A stretch of DNA of 64,000 bases, taken from Alphaproteobacteria bacterium. Lineage in GTDB: Bacteria; Pseudomonadota; Alphaproteobacteria; Micropepsales; Micropepsaceae. The notes beneath the pieces are model-generated. The model saw only the letters and a list, made by a program, of their open reading frames with translations, was not told the origin of the DNA and made no database searches. The position numbers and the translations under genes are program-made. Shown here piece after piece: positions 8,861 through 18,706 of this stretch. Location: positions 62,001 to 126,000 of the forward strand of contig JAGOBA010000005.1 in assembly GCA_017983635.1 (NCBI GenBank). Reading direction: 5' to 3'. Numbering within the stretch: the stretch's first letter is position 1; every line of letters begins with the position of its first letter.

Positions 8861-9550
8861 ATGAGAGTTCTCTTGATCGAGGACGATAGCGCCATGGCGC
8901 AGAGCATCGAACTGATGCTCAAGTCCGAAGGTTTTAACGTCTACACCACCGACTTGGGTGAGGAAGGCGTCGACCTCGGTAAACTTTACGACTACGACAT
9001 TATCATTCTCGACCTGCAGTTGCCGGACATGTCGGGCTTCGACGTCCTGAAACAGCTGCGCGTCAACAAGATCGCGACGCCGATCCTGATCCTGTCGGGC
9101 TCGACCCAGGTCGAAAACAAGGTCAAAGGCCTCGGCTTCGGCGCCGACGATTATATGACCAAGCCGTTCCATAAAGACGAGCTGATCGCCCGCGTCCACG
9201 CCGTTGTGCGCCGTTCGAAGGGCCATTCGCAGTCCGTCATCCAGACCGGCAAGCTCACCGTCAACCTCGACACGAAGACCGTGGAAGTCGACGGCAGCCG
9301 CGTCCACCTGACCGGCAAGGAATATCAGATGCTGGAGCTGCTCTCGCTCCGCAAAGGCACGACGCTCACCAAGGAAATGTTCCTGAACCACCTCTACGGC
9401 GGCATGGACGAGCCCGAGCTCAAGATCATCGACGTCTTCATCTGCAAACTGCGCAAAAAGCTGCAGGCCGCCGCCGGCCAGCACTACATCGAAACCGTCT
9501 GGGGCCGCGGCTACGTCCTGCGCGACCCGATGGAAGAGAAAGCAGCCTAA
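8861..9550 (+). CDS. ctrA: Cell-cycle response regulator CtrA
   Basis: 229-residue OmpR-type regulator. The receiver has the acidic pair EDD (7-9), phospho-acceptor Asp51 in [14 protein letters not shown] and Lys101 in MTKPF. The C-terminal winged helix (from about 125) includes [17 protein letters not shown] and the near-invariant tail [10 protein letters not shown]. In alphaproteobacteria CtrA is phosphorylated through CckA and ChpT and controls motility, chemotaxis and, in some lineages, replication and division. ChpT is encoded at 23.6 kb and several CtrA boxes lie in this window. The gene is followed by a strong terminator. Confidence 0.98.
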   Translation: MRVLLIEDDSAMAQSIELMLKSEGFNVYTTDLGEEGVDLGKLYDYDIIILDLQLPDMSGFDVLKQLRVNKIATPILILSGSTQVENKVKGLGFGADDYMTKPFHKDELIARVHAVVRRSKGHSQSVIQTGKLTVNLDTKTVEVDGSRVHLTGKEYQMLELLSLRKGTTLTKEMFLNHLYGGMDEPELKIIDVFICKLRKKLQAAAGQHYIETVWGRGYVLRDPMEEKAA

Positions 9551-9581
9551 GAGCCTTAAGGACCTGAGGGGGTCTGGAGAG

Positions 9582-9616
9582 GGGCGCTAGCGGAAACGCT
9601 GGCGCCCTTCTTGTTT
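9582..9616 (+). terminator. Rho-independent terminator after ctrA
   Basis: An 11-bp stem (9582-9592 with 9597-9607, one G-T pair) closed by a GAAA tetraloop and followed by TTCTTGTTTT. It is placed 32 bases after the ctrA stop. Confidence 0.88.
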
Positions 9617-9624
9617 TGCGCCCC

Positions 9625-9762
9625 TCACCAAAAAAAAGCGACTCTCACAGCGTCACGTCCGCGGAATTCGGCCGGTTCATGCGTCACGGCGATATGCGCG
9701 CACGTCGGCACGGGTTCGTGGCGCAGATAGCGCGTGAACGCATCCGCAAAGTCGGCCGCCAT
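9625..9762 (-). CDS. Possible small protein (45 residues), unknown
   Basis: A short reading frame (MAADFADAFTRYLRHEP...) between the end of the hybrid kinase gene and the ctrA terminator. Third codon positions are GC-rich, as in real genes here, and a GGGGAT stretch overlaps the start, but it is short and no family is recognised. It may instead be the tail of a decayed gene. Confidence 0.3.
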   Translation of the reverse strand: MAADFADAFTRYLRHEPVPTCAHIAVTHEPAEFRGRDAVRVAFFW

Positions 9763-9817
9763 ATCCCCGCGCGCAAACGGGATGACAGTCTGAGAGCAAT
9801 GGGAATGGCAGGTCGCG

Positions 9818-12634
9818 TTAAGCCGCGAGACCCTTCTTCGCCAGTTCGGCGCAGAACGCTTCGAACTGCAAGCACATCTCGCCGGGATCAACGGTAACGC
9901 CGTCCGCGCTGTTGCTCAGCGCGGCTTCCGCCCCCGTTGCAAGACCGGCTAGCGAGCCCGCCCCTACCATCGCGCTGGCGCTCTTGAGCGAGTGCGCGAT
10001 GCGCAACGCTTCTGCCCGGTGTTCCGGGTCACGGGCAATCGCCGCGAATCGTGTCAGTTGCTCGCGCGCAGTCGTCACGAACGTATCAAGCAGGAACTGC
10101 AGCGTCTCCTCCCCCGAGTCCGCGCGAAACCTCTCGATTACCGGCCAATCGATGACGGCGTCGCTGCCCGCCACCGCCGGCTTCAACGCCGGCGCCGCCT
10201 GCCCCAACGTGCCGTCCAAGGCCGCCGCAAGCGCGACCATGAGTTCCTCTCTGCGAAACGGCTTGCCGACATGTCCGTTCATGCCGGCGGCTGCGCAGTT
10301 GCTAATATCTTCGGCGAACGCGTTCGCGGTCAGCGCAATGATCGGCACGAATGCGCGTGGACCAGCCATCGCGCGTATCGCCCGCGTCGCTTCAAGGCCG
10401 TCCATCTCCGGCATGTGCACGTCCATGAGCACGACATCATACGAGAATCTGCGCACGGCCTCGATCGCTTCGATGCCGTCGCCGGCCACATCCGGCGTCA
10501 CGCCGAACTTGCCCAGCACCGATTTGGCGACTAAGAGGTTCGTCGCATTGTCCTCCGCAATCAGCAACCGCAGCGGCCGTCCCAGAGCCTTGATCCGCTC
10601 GACCGCAGCCGTCAGAGCGGCTTCGGACTCGCCATGATCGCCGCGCGTCACGTCGCTCGCGCTCGCTTCCTCGACCGGCACCTCGAACCCAAAGGTCGAC
10701 CCGGCACCGAAGGTGCTTTCGACCCAAACGCGTCCGCCCAGCAATTCGACCAACTTCTTAGAAATCGCAAGACCAAGCCCCGTTCCGCCGAAGCGCCGCG
10801 AAATTGACGCGTCGGCCTGTCCGAAGCTCTGAAACAGCAAATGCAGGCGATCGGCGGGAATGCCGATGCCGGTGTCGCTCACCCGCACGTCGATCCAACA
10901 ACGTCCGCTGGCATCGCGCCGCGTCGAAGCCTTCAGCTCAACTTGGCCACGCTCGGTAAACTTCACGGCATTGCCGAGGAAGTTGAGAACGACTTGCCGA
11001 ATGCGCCCCGGATCGCTGTGCACATGCATAGGCACGTCGTCGCCGATCGACACCTGCAAGGCGACCTGCTTCGACTTCACGCGCGGCGCGACGATTTCCA
11101 CCGCGTAGCCGAGCAGCGCGTGCAAGTCGAAAGCCGTCGACTCGATCTGCATGGCCCCGGCTTCGAGCTTCGAAAAGTCCAGAATGTCGTTGATGATGCG
11201 CAAGAGGCTGTCGGCCGACTCGCGAATGGTCCGTGCGGTGTGCTGCTGTTCGTCGCTGAGATCGCTGTCCAGCAGAACGCCCGTCATGCCGAGTACACCG
11301 TTCATCGGCGTTCGAATTTCGTGGCTCATCATAGCCAGAAAATCCGACTTCGCCCGCAACGCATGCTCCGCCGCAATCGTTGCCTTCTCGAGGTCCGCCG
11401 TCCGCCGGCGCACCTGTCGATCGAGTTCCGCCTCGCGTCCGCTCACGAGCTCGAAATTGCGGCGCTGGATCGAGAGCACAATCGAGAGTGCCATCATCAA
11501 CGCCACCAGCAAAGCCGCAGCCATATTGGCGGCATCTTGCGCCGCAACGACTTCGCCCCGCGACCAGAAAGCGGCATCGGGACGCGCGGCTTTCAACACC
11601 CACGCGCCGCTGGCATCGCGAACGCGCAACGTGCCTTCGCTCTCGTATAACCGCGCCGCTGTCTTGTGCGCGACAGCGGCATCGCCAGTCGAGAAGCGAT
11701 TCTTTAGGTTCGATAGCAAGAAGTCGCGCCCGGGCAGCCAACCCTTCACGGTCGATGTCAGCAAGATTCCCGAGACCATCCCCTTCAACCGTCCGTCGCT
11801 ACCATAGAACGGCACCGAAATGACGATGCCCTTCCGCGCACTGTCGTCTGGTTCGGACGGCGAGAAACGACGATTGTCGCACGTGATGACGGCGGGACCA
11901 CCGATCGCCGGATAGTCGAGCCCGCCGAACGCCGACTCGACCGGCGCCAGCTTCTTCAAATCCGCCAGCTGATCCCGCATCAACCGGTACTCGTAGATTT
12001 CAAGCTCCTCTTCGCGTTCCGCCTCGGCGACGGTTTTGGGGCCGTGTTCTCCGCCTTCACCGCCCTCCTCGGCCGCCGCCCCGCTGTTCGCGTAGCGGCC
12101 GACGATCAGTTCGTCGAACATGATAATCGGCGTTTCGAGTGCGCCCGTCGTTCGATCGATTCGCTCGGGATCGAAGTCGACGGGCAGAACATAGACCTCG
12201 GAAACGTCGACGTTCTGCGCCAGGTTGTTATAGAGCTCTTGCACCGAGCGCCGCGCATTCTCGTCGAAATTGCGCGCATGCCGGTCGACATTGCGGATGC
12301 CGGGAAGCCGCGCGATCGTGCGCAGCGCTTGGTAAAGGTGGTTGAAGTTGTCTTCTACGCCCCGCGCGACCGCATGCGTATTCGCCGCGGACTCCGCCCG
12401 GTAGTTCTTCAACGCCGCTTCCACTTCGTCGTCCCGCCGCGCATACACAAGCGCAATGAGCGCCACGCCGCCGATCAGAACGGCAGCGTGCCACGTCGAA
12501 ACGAGGCGCCGTGTTTGGGGGATGAGTGACCCGGCTTTGATCATGATCGACACAAGGAGAAACGCACTCATAACAATGCGGTTCTGGCGCTTAAGTTGGC
12601 GTGTACGGCGGTCAAGCTCGTTAACGGCCGGCAA
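9818..12634 (-). CDS. Hybrid sensor histidine kinase with receiver and Hpt domains
   Basis: 938-residue membrane kinase of the BarA/multistep phosphorelay type. Hydrophobic segments lie at about 21-34, 48-65 and 370-389; the part between (about 70-365) should be a periplasmic sensing domain and includes a Glu/Gly-rich insert near 188-212. Then come HisKA with His438 ([12 protein letters not shown]), an ATPase domain with [19 protein letters not shown], a receiver with Asp738 ([12 protein letters not shown]) and an Hpt with His881 ([10 protein letters not shown]). All four relay sites are present. It is divergent from a lone receiver gene at 12722. The signal is unknown. Confidence 0.93.
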   Translation of the reverse strand: MPAVNELDRRTRQLKRQNRIVMSAFLLVSIMIKAGSLIPQTRRLVSTWHAAVLIGGVALIALVYARRDDEVEAALKNYRAESAANTHAVARGVEDNFNHLYQALRTIARLPGIRNVDRHARNFDENARRSVQELYNNLAQNVDVSEVYVLPVDFDPERIDRTTGALETPIIMFDELIVGRYANSGAAAEEGGEGGEHGPKTVAEAEREEELEIYEYRLMRDQLADLKKLAPVESAFGGLDYPAIGGPAVITCDNRRFSPSEPDDSARKGIVISVPFYGSDGRLKGMVSGILLTSTVKGWLPGRDFLLSNLKNRFSTGDAAVAHKTAARLYESEGTLRVRDASGAWVLKAARPDAAFWSRGEVVAAQDAANMAAALLVALMMALSIVLSIQRRNFELVSGREAELDRQVRRRTADLEKATIAAEHALRAKSDFLAMMSHEIRTPMNGVLGMTGVLLDSDLSDEQQHTARTIRESADSLLRIINDILDFSKLEAGAMQIESTAFDLHALLGYAVEIVAPRVKSKQVALQVSIGDDVPMHVHSDPGRIRQVVLNFLGNAVKFTERGQVELKASTRRDASGRCWIDVRVSDTGIGIPADRLHLLFQSFGQADASISRRFGGTGLGLAISKKLVELLGGRVWVESTFGAGSTFGFEVPVEEASASDVTRGDHGESEAALTAAVERIKALGRPLRLLIAEDNATNLLVAKSVLGKFGVTPDVAGDGIEAIEAVRRFSYDVVLMDVHMPEMDGLEATRAIRAMAGPRAFVPIIALTANAFAEDISNCAAAGMNGHVGKPFRREELMVALAAALDGTLGQAAPALKPAVAGSDAVIDWPVIERFRADSGEETLQFLLDTFVTTAREQLTRFAAIARDPEHRAEALRIAHSLKSASAMVGAGSLAGLATGAEAALSNSADGVTVDPGEMCLQFEAFCAELAKKGLAA

Positions 12635-12721
12635 GACTTCCTAATCCCGTCTTAGTCACGCCTCGCCGCATCTTCTTAAGTTTCGCCGCCTAAGCTGACC
12701 CAGCAAGCCCAAGGAGGCATC

Positions 12722-13129
12722 ATGGCACGCGTTCTCGTCGTCGACGACGACAAGCTATTTAGCGCACTGATGCGCCGGGCGCTGGAACAGCGCGGTCATC
12801 ACATCGCTTTGACCGAAGACGCCAAAGCCGGCCGCGCCGCGCTCGCAGCCGAGGAATTCGACGTCATCGTCTGCGACATCGTTCTGCCCGACGAAAACGG
12901 TCTTCATGTCCTGCGCGATGTCTGCGCCAACTATCCTGCAATCGCCACGATCGCCATATCCGGCGGCAAGGCTGCAGGCCGCAGCGTGCATGTCGATGTC
13001 TTGCACTTGGCCCAAACAATGGGCACCGACGCGGTCGTCAAGAAGCCGTTCGAGCTCTCAAGCTTTGTCGCGACCGTCGAAAGCACGCTCCAGAAAAAGC
13101 GTACCGCACGATCCCAGGCGTCGGCTTAA
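12722..13129 (+). CDS. Single-domain response regulator
   Basis: 135-residue receiver with no output domain. The acidic residues VDDD are at 7-10, phospho-acceptor Asp52 lies in IVCDIVLPDENG, and the conserved Lys is in VVKKPF. AAGGAGG sits just before the ATG. It is divergent from the hybrid kinase, a plausible phosphodonor, and converges on cheR: its TAA and the cheR stop overlap in one TTAA. It differs from the CheY at 15065. Confidence 0.9.
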   Translation: MARVLVVDDDKLFSALMRRALEQRGHHIALTEDAKAGRAALAAEEFDVIVCDIVLPDENGLHVLRDVCANYPAIATIAISGGKAAGRSVHVDVLHLAQTMGTDAVVKKPFELSSFVATVESTLQKKRTARSQASA

Positions 13130-13983
13130 GCGCCGACCGCCTTCGCCACGGGCACAGCCACCGCCGGCGTCGCCGGAGTGCCCTTGACGTAAAGTCCGCG
13201 TGCGCCTTCCAGAGGCGAGAACGCCGTCGTCAGACCGACCACAGTCTCGGCCGCCCCCAGCAGCAAATACCCGTCTGCCGGCATCAGCTGCCCAATGCGC
13301 ATCAAGATGTTCTTCTTCGTCGCTTCGTCGAAGTAGATCAGCACGTTGCGGCAATAGACGATGTCGAACGAACCCATGCCGGTATAGGGGTCCAGCAAGT
13401 TCGCCGGCCTGTACTGCACCATGGAGCGAACTTCTTCCTTGATGCGCCAAGCTTCACCCTCTTTGGTGAAGTACTTCATCAAGAGCTGAATCGGCAGCCC
13501 GCGCTGAACCTCAAACTGGGTGTAAAGCCCGGACGTCGCTTTCGCCAGAATCTCGGTCGAAAGATCCGTGCCCACGATGTCGACCTTCCAGTCTTTCAGT
13601 AGAAGCGCTTTTTCCTTCAAGATCATTGCCAACGAGTACGGCTCTTGCCCCGACGACGCCGCTGCGCACCAAATGCGCAAACGCTTCGTCGCTGCACGGG
13701 CCTGAAGCATCTTGGGCAAGATGATCTTTTCGAAGTGCTCGAACGGCGTCTTGTCGCGGAAGAAGAACGACTCGTTCGTCGTCATCGCCTCGGTGACCGC
13801 GCGGGCTATCGGCTCGTCGCCGGCGCGCAGCTTCGCGATGATCGCATCGACACTCGCGAGCTGAAGCTGTCGCGCGAGCGGCGCAAAGCGCGACTCGATC
13901 AGATAGCCCTTGTCGGGTGTGAGAACCAAACCCGACCGTCGCTTCAGCAACTGCGCGACAAATTCGAAATCCGCCGGCTTCAT
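13126..13983 (-). CDS. cheR: Chemoreceptor methyltransferase CheR
   Basis: 285 residues. CheR methylates glutamates on chemoreceptors using S-adenosylmethionine. Seen are the N-terminal helical domain, TTNESFFFRD, the AdoMet-binding stretch RIWCAAASSGQEPYSLAM, GTDLSTEIL, and FDIVYCRNVLIYFD. It is the last gene of the che operon, and its start overlaps the cheB stop (ATGA). Confidence 0.96.
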   Translation of the reverse strand: MKPADFEFVAQLLKRRSGLVLTPDKGYLIESRFAPLARQLQLASVDAIIAKLRAGDEPIARAVTEAMTTNESFFFRDKTPFEHFEKIILPKMLQARAATKRLRIWCAAASSGQEPYSLAMILKEKALLLKDWKVDIVGTDLSTEILAKATSGLYTQFEVQRGLPIQLLMKYFTKEGEAWRIKEEVRSMVQYRPANLLDPYTGMGSFDIVYCRNVLIYFDEATKKNILMRIGQLMPADGYLLLGAAETVVGLTTAFSPLEGARGLYVKGTPATPAVAVPVAKAVGA

Positions 13984-15068
13984 TTGATCCCCAGGTACTT
14001 TCGAACTTCCGCACCGATCGAATTGAGCGGCAACACCGCCGACGCGAGTCCGGCATGCGCCACCGCCGCCGGCATCCCCCAGACCACGCTTGTCGCCTCG
14101 TCTTGCGCCAGGATCGTGCCGCCCTTGGCGGCAATCGCCCGCGCGCCTTCGCGCCCGTCGGAACCCATCCCCGTCAGAACGACGGCAAGGGCCGCAGGTC
14201 CATAAGCCTCGGCAATACTGCGAAACATCGGATCGACCGCCGGCCGGCAGAAATTCTCGGGCGGCGTCTGCGTCAGTTCGATCGGACCGCCGCGCGACTT
14301 GATGATCATATGACTGTCGCCAGGCGCCACATACATGCAGCCCGGCTCAAGCTTCATGCCCGAGGCACCCTCGACACATTTCAACCCGGAAGCCCGCCCC
14401 AACGTTTCGGCGAGAATGGTCGTGAAAGTTGCCGGCATATGCTGCGTAATCACGACCGGCACATTTAGCTTCGGCGCGATCGCCACGACGAATTGCGTCA
14501 GCGCCTGGGGCCCGCCGGTCGACGACCCGATGGCGAGGATCGCCGGTGCCGCACTCGACGCCGAACGCAACCTGATCGGCCCTGATGGTGCCGCCGGCCC
14601 CGCCTTCGCCGCCGGGCGCGCCCGGCCAAGCGCCGCAATTCTGGAGCACAAGTCGCGGCGAAACGCGTCGCCTTGCTCCGAAGGCCCGACCGAGGTCGGC
14701 TTCGGCACATAGTCCGTAGCGCCCAACGAGAGCGCTTTCAGCGAAATTTCGGCGTTCCGGCGCGTCAGTGTCGACGCCATGATCACGCGCGCCTTCGGGC
14801 AAGCCTTGATCAGAAGCGGCAGCGCTGTGATGCCATCCATTTCCGGCATCTCGATGTCGAGCACGATCACGTCCGGATCGGCAGCCTTCACCTGGTCGAG
14901 CGCGACCTTGCCGTTCTGCGCGCTGGCAACGACTTTCAGGCCCGGCTCGCTCTCGATCCAACGGGTCAAGAAGCCGCGAATGACGGCTGAGTCGTCGACG
15001 ACCATGACCCGAACGATCGCCCTCGCCCTGGGCGGTACGAGTGGGGCATTAGCGGCGGTGAGGCTCAT
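13980..15068 (-). CDS. cheB: Chemoreceptor glutamate methylesterase CheB
   Basis: 362 residues. An N-terminal receiver (VDDS at 24-27; Asp71 in IVLDIEMPEMDGI) is followed by the methylesterase domain with catalytic Ser in AIGSSTGGPQAL, His in TQHMPATF and Asp in GMGSDGREGA. It reverses CheR methylation and deamidates receptor glutamines when phosphorylated. The ATG at 15068 overlaps the cheY stop (ATGA); the upstream extension of this frame lies antisense-like inside cheY and is not used. Confidence 0.96.
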   Translation of the reverse strand: MSLTAANAPLVPPRARAIVRVMVVDDSAVIRGFLTRWIESEPGLKVVASAQNGKVALDQVKAADPDVIVLDIEMPEMDGITALPLLIKACPKARVIMASTLTRRNAEISLKALSLGATDYVPKPTSVGPSEQGDAFRRDLCSRIAALGRARPAAKAGPAAPSGPIRLRSASSAAPAILAIGSSTGGPQALTQFVVAIAPKLNVPVVITQHMPATFTTILAETLGRASGLKCVEGASGMKLEPGCMYVAPGDSHMIIKSRGGPIELTQTPPENFCRPAVDPMFRSIAEAYGPAALAVVLTGMGSDGREGARAIAAKGGTILAQDEATSVVWGMPAAVAHAGLASAVLPLNSIGAEVRKYLGIK

Positions 15069-15454
15069 GCACTTGGCTCCTCTTGCGCGAGGATGCCGGT
15101 CTCGCTCAGTTTCGACTCGATGATTTCTTTGTCGAACGGCTTCATCACATATTCGTTCGCACCCGCCTCCATCGCTTGCGTGATGAAGGACAACTCGCTC
15201 TCGGTAGTGCAGAACACGACGACGGGCTTGTCGCCGCCGTCTTCCTGCCGCAACGCGCGCAGGAACTCGATCCCGTTCATGTTGGGCATATTCCAATCGA
15301 GCAGGATCGCATCGGGCATCGAGAGCCGGCACGCGTCGAGCGCGATCTTGCCGTCCTCGGCTTCCGAAATCTCGAACTTCAACTCTTCAAGGATTCGGCG
15401 CGCAACCTTGCGCACCACGCGGCTGTCGTCGACGACGAGACAGTGCTTCATCAT
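15065..15454 (-). CDS. cheY: Chemotaxis response regulator CheY
   Basis: 129-residue receiver with VDDS (8-11), Asp53 in LLDWNMPNMNGIEFL and Lys in VMKPFDK; the DWNMP pattern is typical of CheY. It sits between cheW and cheB on the same strand with translational coupling to cheB, and presumably carries CheA phosphate to the flagellar switch. A 149-base gap separates it from cheW. Confidence 0.94.
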   Translation of the reverse strand: MMKHCLVVDDSRVVRKVARRILEELKFEISEAEDGKIALDACRLSMPDAILLDWNMPNMNGIEFLRALRQEDGGDKPVVVFCTTESELSFITQAMEAGANEYVMKPFDKEIIESKLSETGILAQEEPSA

Positions 15455-15603
15455 ACACCCCGGACCTAGTCGATCGGCGTGCAGCTTTTTGATGAAACTG
15501 CTTCCCGCCAGTCGGTTACCCTAATCGCAGAGCCGTAAACACGCGTTGAAGCGATCGGCGAATTTGCGCTGCCTTGCCCGTCAGGTCCAAAGTAAAGAAA
15601 GCC

Positions 15604-16050
15604 TTAAGCCGCTTCGCGCTTTCCGAAGTCCAGGATCGTCGAGATATTGAGGACGATCAAGAGCTTGCGGTCCAAACGATAGACGCCTTTCGACACCGCC
15701 CGCCAACGCGGATCGAGATTGACCGGGTTCGGCTCGAACGTCGCGGGGCCCAGCGAGAGAACATCTCCGATCTTGTCGATCAGAAGTCCATAGGACTCCC
15801 CGCCCCGCTCCACCCCGACCGCCATGAGGTTTTGCGCCGCCCCGCGGGGCATACCCAAATGCTGCCGGCAATCGATCATCGTGACAATGCGGCCACGCAA
15901 ATTCAGCACGCCGGCGACGTCAGGATGCGCCAACGGCACGGGTGTCAACGACTTCGGGCTGAACACATCCTGCACCTCGTCGATCGGCACGCCGAAGAGC
16001 TGCTCCCCGATCTCGAACGTCACAAAGTCGCTGGTCGATTCCCTGCTCAT
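15604..16050 (-). CDS. cheW: Chemotaxis coupling protein CheW
   Basis: 148 residues forming a single CheW domain that links chemoreceptors to CheA. Key stretches are FVTFEIGEQLFGVPIDEVQDV, HPDVAGVLNLRGRIVTMIDCR and SYGLLIDKIGDVLSL. The start codon overlaps the cheA stop (ATGA). Confidence 0.95.
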   Translation of the reverse strand: MSRESTSDFVTFEIGEQLFGVPIDEVQDVFSPKSLTPVPLAHPDVAGVLNLRGRIVTMIDCRQHLGMPRGAAQNLMAVGVERGGESYGLLIDKIGDVLSLGPATFEPNPVNLDPRWRAVSKGVYRLDRKLLIVLNISTILDFGKREAA

Positions 16051-18611
16051 GCCGCACGTGCCTCGTTGCCGATATGCATCTCAATGGCCGACATCAATCC
16101 CTCGCGGTCGAACTTGCGTGCCAAGGCATCAAAAGGACTTTGCTCGTCGCCGTCGTTGTCCGAGGCCAGCCCAACGACCGGGGTCGTCTGCCACTGCTTG
16201 TCGTTCTTGACCGCCGTCGCGAACGCGCGCCCGTCCATGCCCGGCATCTGAATGTCGCTGATGATGATGTCGAACGTCCGTCCTTCGTCCTTCAGCTTGA
16301 GCGCAACTTCGGCCGACGCCGCCTCCGTCACCTCGTAGCCCGCCGACGCGAGCAACGGCGCCATCATCGTGCGGAAGAATGGGCTGTCGTCGACCAGGAG
16401 CACTTGCCGGCGCGCAACCACCGGCGCCCGCCGTGAGAACCACGACTGGAACGCGTCGCTCACGTGATACGAGATATCGACGACATCGGTCGCCTTGTCG
16501 CGCACCACCGCGCTGCCAACGAGCCCCGACTGACCCGCCGTCAGTTCGACTTTCAGCGTCGCATCCACGATGTCCAGAATTTCATCGACCGCAAGACCAA
16601 CCGCACGCTCGCCGTCCGAGAACACGAGCACCGGCTGCATCCCCTCGTGTCGCAGATCGGACACGAGCGAGGTGATGATCGGCATCAAGGCACCGCGATA
16701 CTGCAGCACCGCCCGGCCGTTCGAACGCTCGATCTTGGTGGCATCGACCACCTCCAAGCGCGTGACCGCGGCGAGCGGCACGGCCTTCGGCTCGTCCGAC
16801 CCCGCACGGAACAGCAACAACGCCTGCTTCGGCTCGCGCGACCCGACCACGGCATGCGACGCTTCTTCCGCAGCGCTGCGCGCCGCCGCTTCGCCCGACA
16901 CCGCAGCCGCCACGCCGTTCGGGTCCAGGATCATGATCACGCTGCCGTCGCCAAGGATCGTGTTTCCCGAGTACATCGGGATTTCCTTGAGGATCGGGCT
17001 GACCGGCTTCACGACGATTTCACCGGTGTCGAACACCGTGTCGACGACGATACCGAACGTCCGGCCGGCAGCCTGCGCCACCACGATATGCGCCTCGCCG
17101 CCTGCGGTCTTCTCGCGCTGCGGTAGTTTCAGAACCTCGGCCAACTGCACCAACGGCAGCAATCGGTCGCGCAGTCTCAGGACCGGCGTGTTGTTGATCC
17201 GCTCGATCTTCGTGTCCGTACCCTCAACGGCGCGCACCAATTCCATGACGCACAGCTGCGGGATGGCAAAGCGCATGTCGTGCACGCCCACGATCAGCGC
17301 GGACACGATCGCCATCGTAAGCGGAATCTTGATGGTGAAGGTGGAGCCCTGGCCCTGCACCGACTTCAGATCGATCGAGCCGCCGATCAACTCGATGTTC
17401 GAACGCACGACATCCATGCCGACACCGCGGCCGGACACGTTTGTGACCTTAGTCGCCGTCGACAGACCGGCGTGGAAGATAAAGCGATGAACCTGCGCCT
17501 CGCTCATGCGCGCCAGTTCGGCTTCCGTAACAATCCCGTTCGCCAGCGCCTTCGCCTTAATCTTATCGGTCGGCAGACCGCGCCCGTCGTCGGAGATCTC
17601 GACGATGATGTGTCCGCCTTCGTGATAGGCGCTGAGCTTGATCGTACCGGTCTCGACCTTGCCCGCCGCGCGCCGCTCCGCCGGCGTCTCGAGCCCGTGG
17701 TCGCCTGAATTGCGGATCATGTGCGTGAGCGGATCCTTGATCAGCTCCAGCACCTGCCGGTCGAGCTCGGTCTCGGCGCCGATCATCTGCAGGTCGATCT
17801 TCTTGCCCAATTCGTTGGCAAGATCGCGCACGATGCGCGGCAGCTTCGCCCACGCATTGCCGATCGGCTGCATGCGCGTCTTCATCACGCTTTCTTGCAG
17901 ATCGGCCGTGACGTTCGAGAGCCGCTGAAGCGGCACCTTGAATTCGCTGTCGTTCAGATGGCGCACCATCTCAAGCAACTGATTGCGCGTCAGCACGAGT
18001 TCGCTGACCATGACGATCAACTGCTCGATAACGTCCACGTTGACGCGAATGGACTGGTCGGCGATCGAAGCCCCGCCGGCCTTGCCGCCGCCTTGCGCGC
18101 TCTTCGCCTTATCGCTCGCCGCAGGCTGCGGCGCTGCAGCGTGCTCCTCGCTTAGCTCCCCTGCCGACGCCCCGGTCGCCTCTGCATCTTGTGCCGCGCG
18201 CGCAACCGCCGAACCGCCGTCGCCCTGCCCCAGCTTGCCTTCCGAGGCGAGCTCCAGCCGCGCCAACAGGTCGCTGTCGTCGCCTTGCGGTTCGCTCTGC
18301 GTCTGCTCGATCTGAACCAGGATTTCCTTAATTCGGTCGAGCGACTCCAAGATCAGCGTAACCGCGTCCGGCGTCACTTGAATGACGCCGTCCCGGAATT
18401 TTCCCAGTACATTCTCCGAGTGGTGGGCAACCTTTTCGAGTCGCGGTAGACCGATGAAACCGCAGGTACCCTTGATCGTGTGAACAAGCCGGAAGATCTT
18501 TTGCAGAACGTCCTTGTTGTTCGGATCGCTCTCGAGCTTCACCAGCTCGGCATCCACGACGGTCAGGCTCTCGCCCGACTCCGTCAAAAAGTCTTTTAGC
18601 AGATCATCCAT
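16047..18611 (-). CDS. cheA: Chemotaxis kinase CheA with two CheW-like domains and a C-terminal receiver
   Basis: 854 residues from the ATG at 18611 (MDDLLKDFLTE, the usual CheA start; a TTG six codons earlier is also open). Domains: Hpt with His44 (LVHTIKGTCGF), Ala-rich linker, dimerisation region, ATPase (LTHMIRNSGDHG, then ISDDGRGLP and GRGVGMDVV), a regulatory CheW-like domain, a second CheW-like domain (roughly residues 580-715) and a receiver (LLVDDSPFFR, IISDIQMPGMDG). The extra CheW and receiver make a CheA-CheY hybrid. It is the first gene of the che operon. Confidence 0.96.
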   Translation of the reverse strand: MDDLLKDFLTESGESLTVVDAELVKLESDPNNKDVLQKIFRLVHTIKGTCGFIGLPRLEKVAHHSENVLGKFRDGVIQVTPDAVTLILESLDRIKEILVQIEQTQSEPQGDDSDLLARLELASEGKLGQGDGGSAVARAAQDAEATGASAGELSEEHAAAPQPAASDKAKSAQGGGKAGGASIADQSIRVNVDVIEQLIVMVSELVLTRNQLLEMVRHLNDSEFKVPLQRLSNVTADLQESVMKTRMQPIGNAWAKLPRIVRDLANELGKKIDLQMIGAETELDRQVLELIKDPLTHMIRNSGDHGLETPAERRAAGKVETGTIKLSAYHEGGHIIVEISDDGRGLPTDKIKAKALANGIVTEAELARMSEAQVHRFIFHAGLSTATKVTNVSGRGVGMDVVRSNIELIGGSIDLKSVQGQGSTFTIKIPLTMAIVSALIVGVHDMRFAIPQLCVMELVRAVEGTDTKIERINNTPVLRLRDRLLPLVQLAEVLKLPQREKTAGGEAHIVVAQAAGRTFGIVVDTVFDTGEIVVKPVSPILKEIPMYSGNTILGDGSVIMILDPNGVAAAVSGEAAARSAAEEASHAVVGSREPKQALLLFRAGSDEPKAVPLAAVTRLEVVDATKIERSNGRAVLQYRGALMPIITSLVSDLRHEGMQPVLVFSDGERAVGLAVDEILDIVDATLKVELTAGQSGLVGSAVVRDKATDVVDISYHVSDAFQSWFSRRAPVVARRQVLLVDDSPFFRTMMAPLLASAGYEVTEAASAEVALKLKDEGRTFDIIISDIQMPGMDGRAFATAVKNDKQWQTTPVVGLASDNDGDEQSPFDALARKFDREGLMSAIEMHIGNEARAA

Positions 18612-18706
18612 GGAAGGAGCGAACTCCAAAGTCGTCGGTGCTGAGGTTCTTAGGCATTGTTCACCCGGGTTTCTTCTTCGTGCTCAATGCCCCAGTCGTT
18701 TCGGCC

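Noticed and set aside
12641..12655. CTAA-N7-TTAG as a CtrA box for the kinase/receiver promoters
   Set aside because: Correct spacing but two mismatches, one in each half site; too weak to claim.
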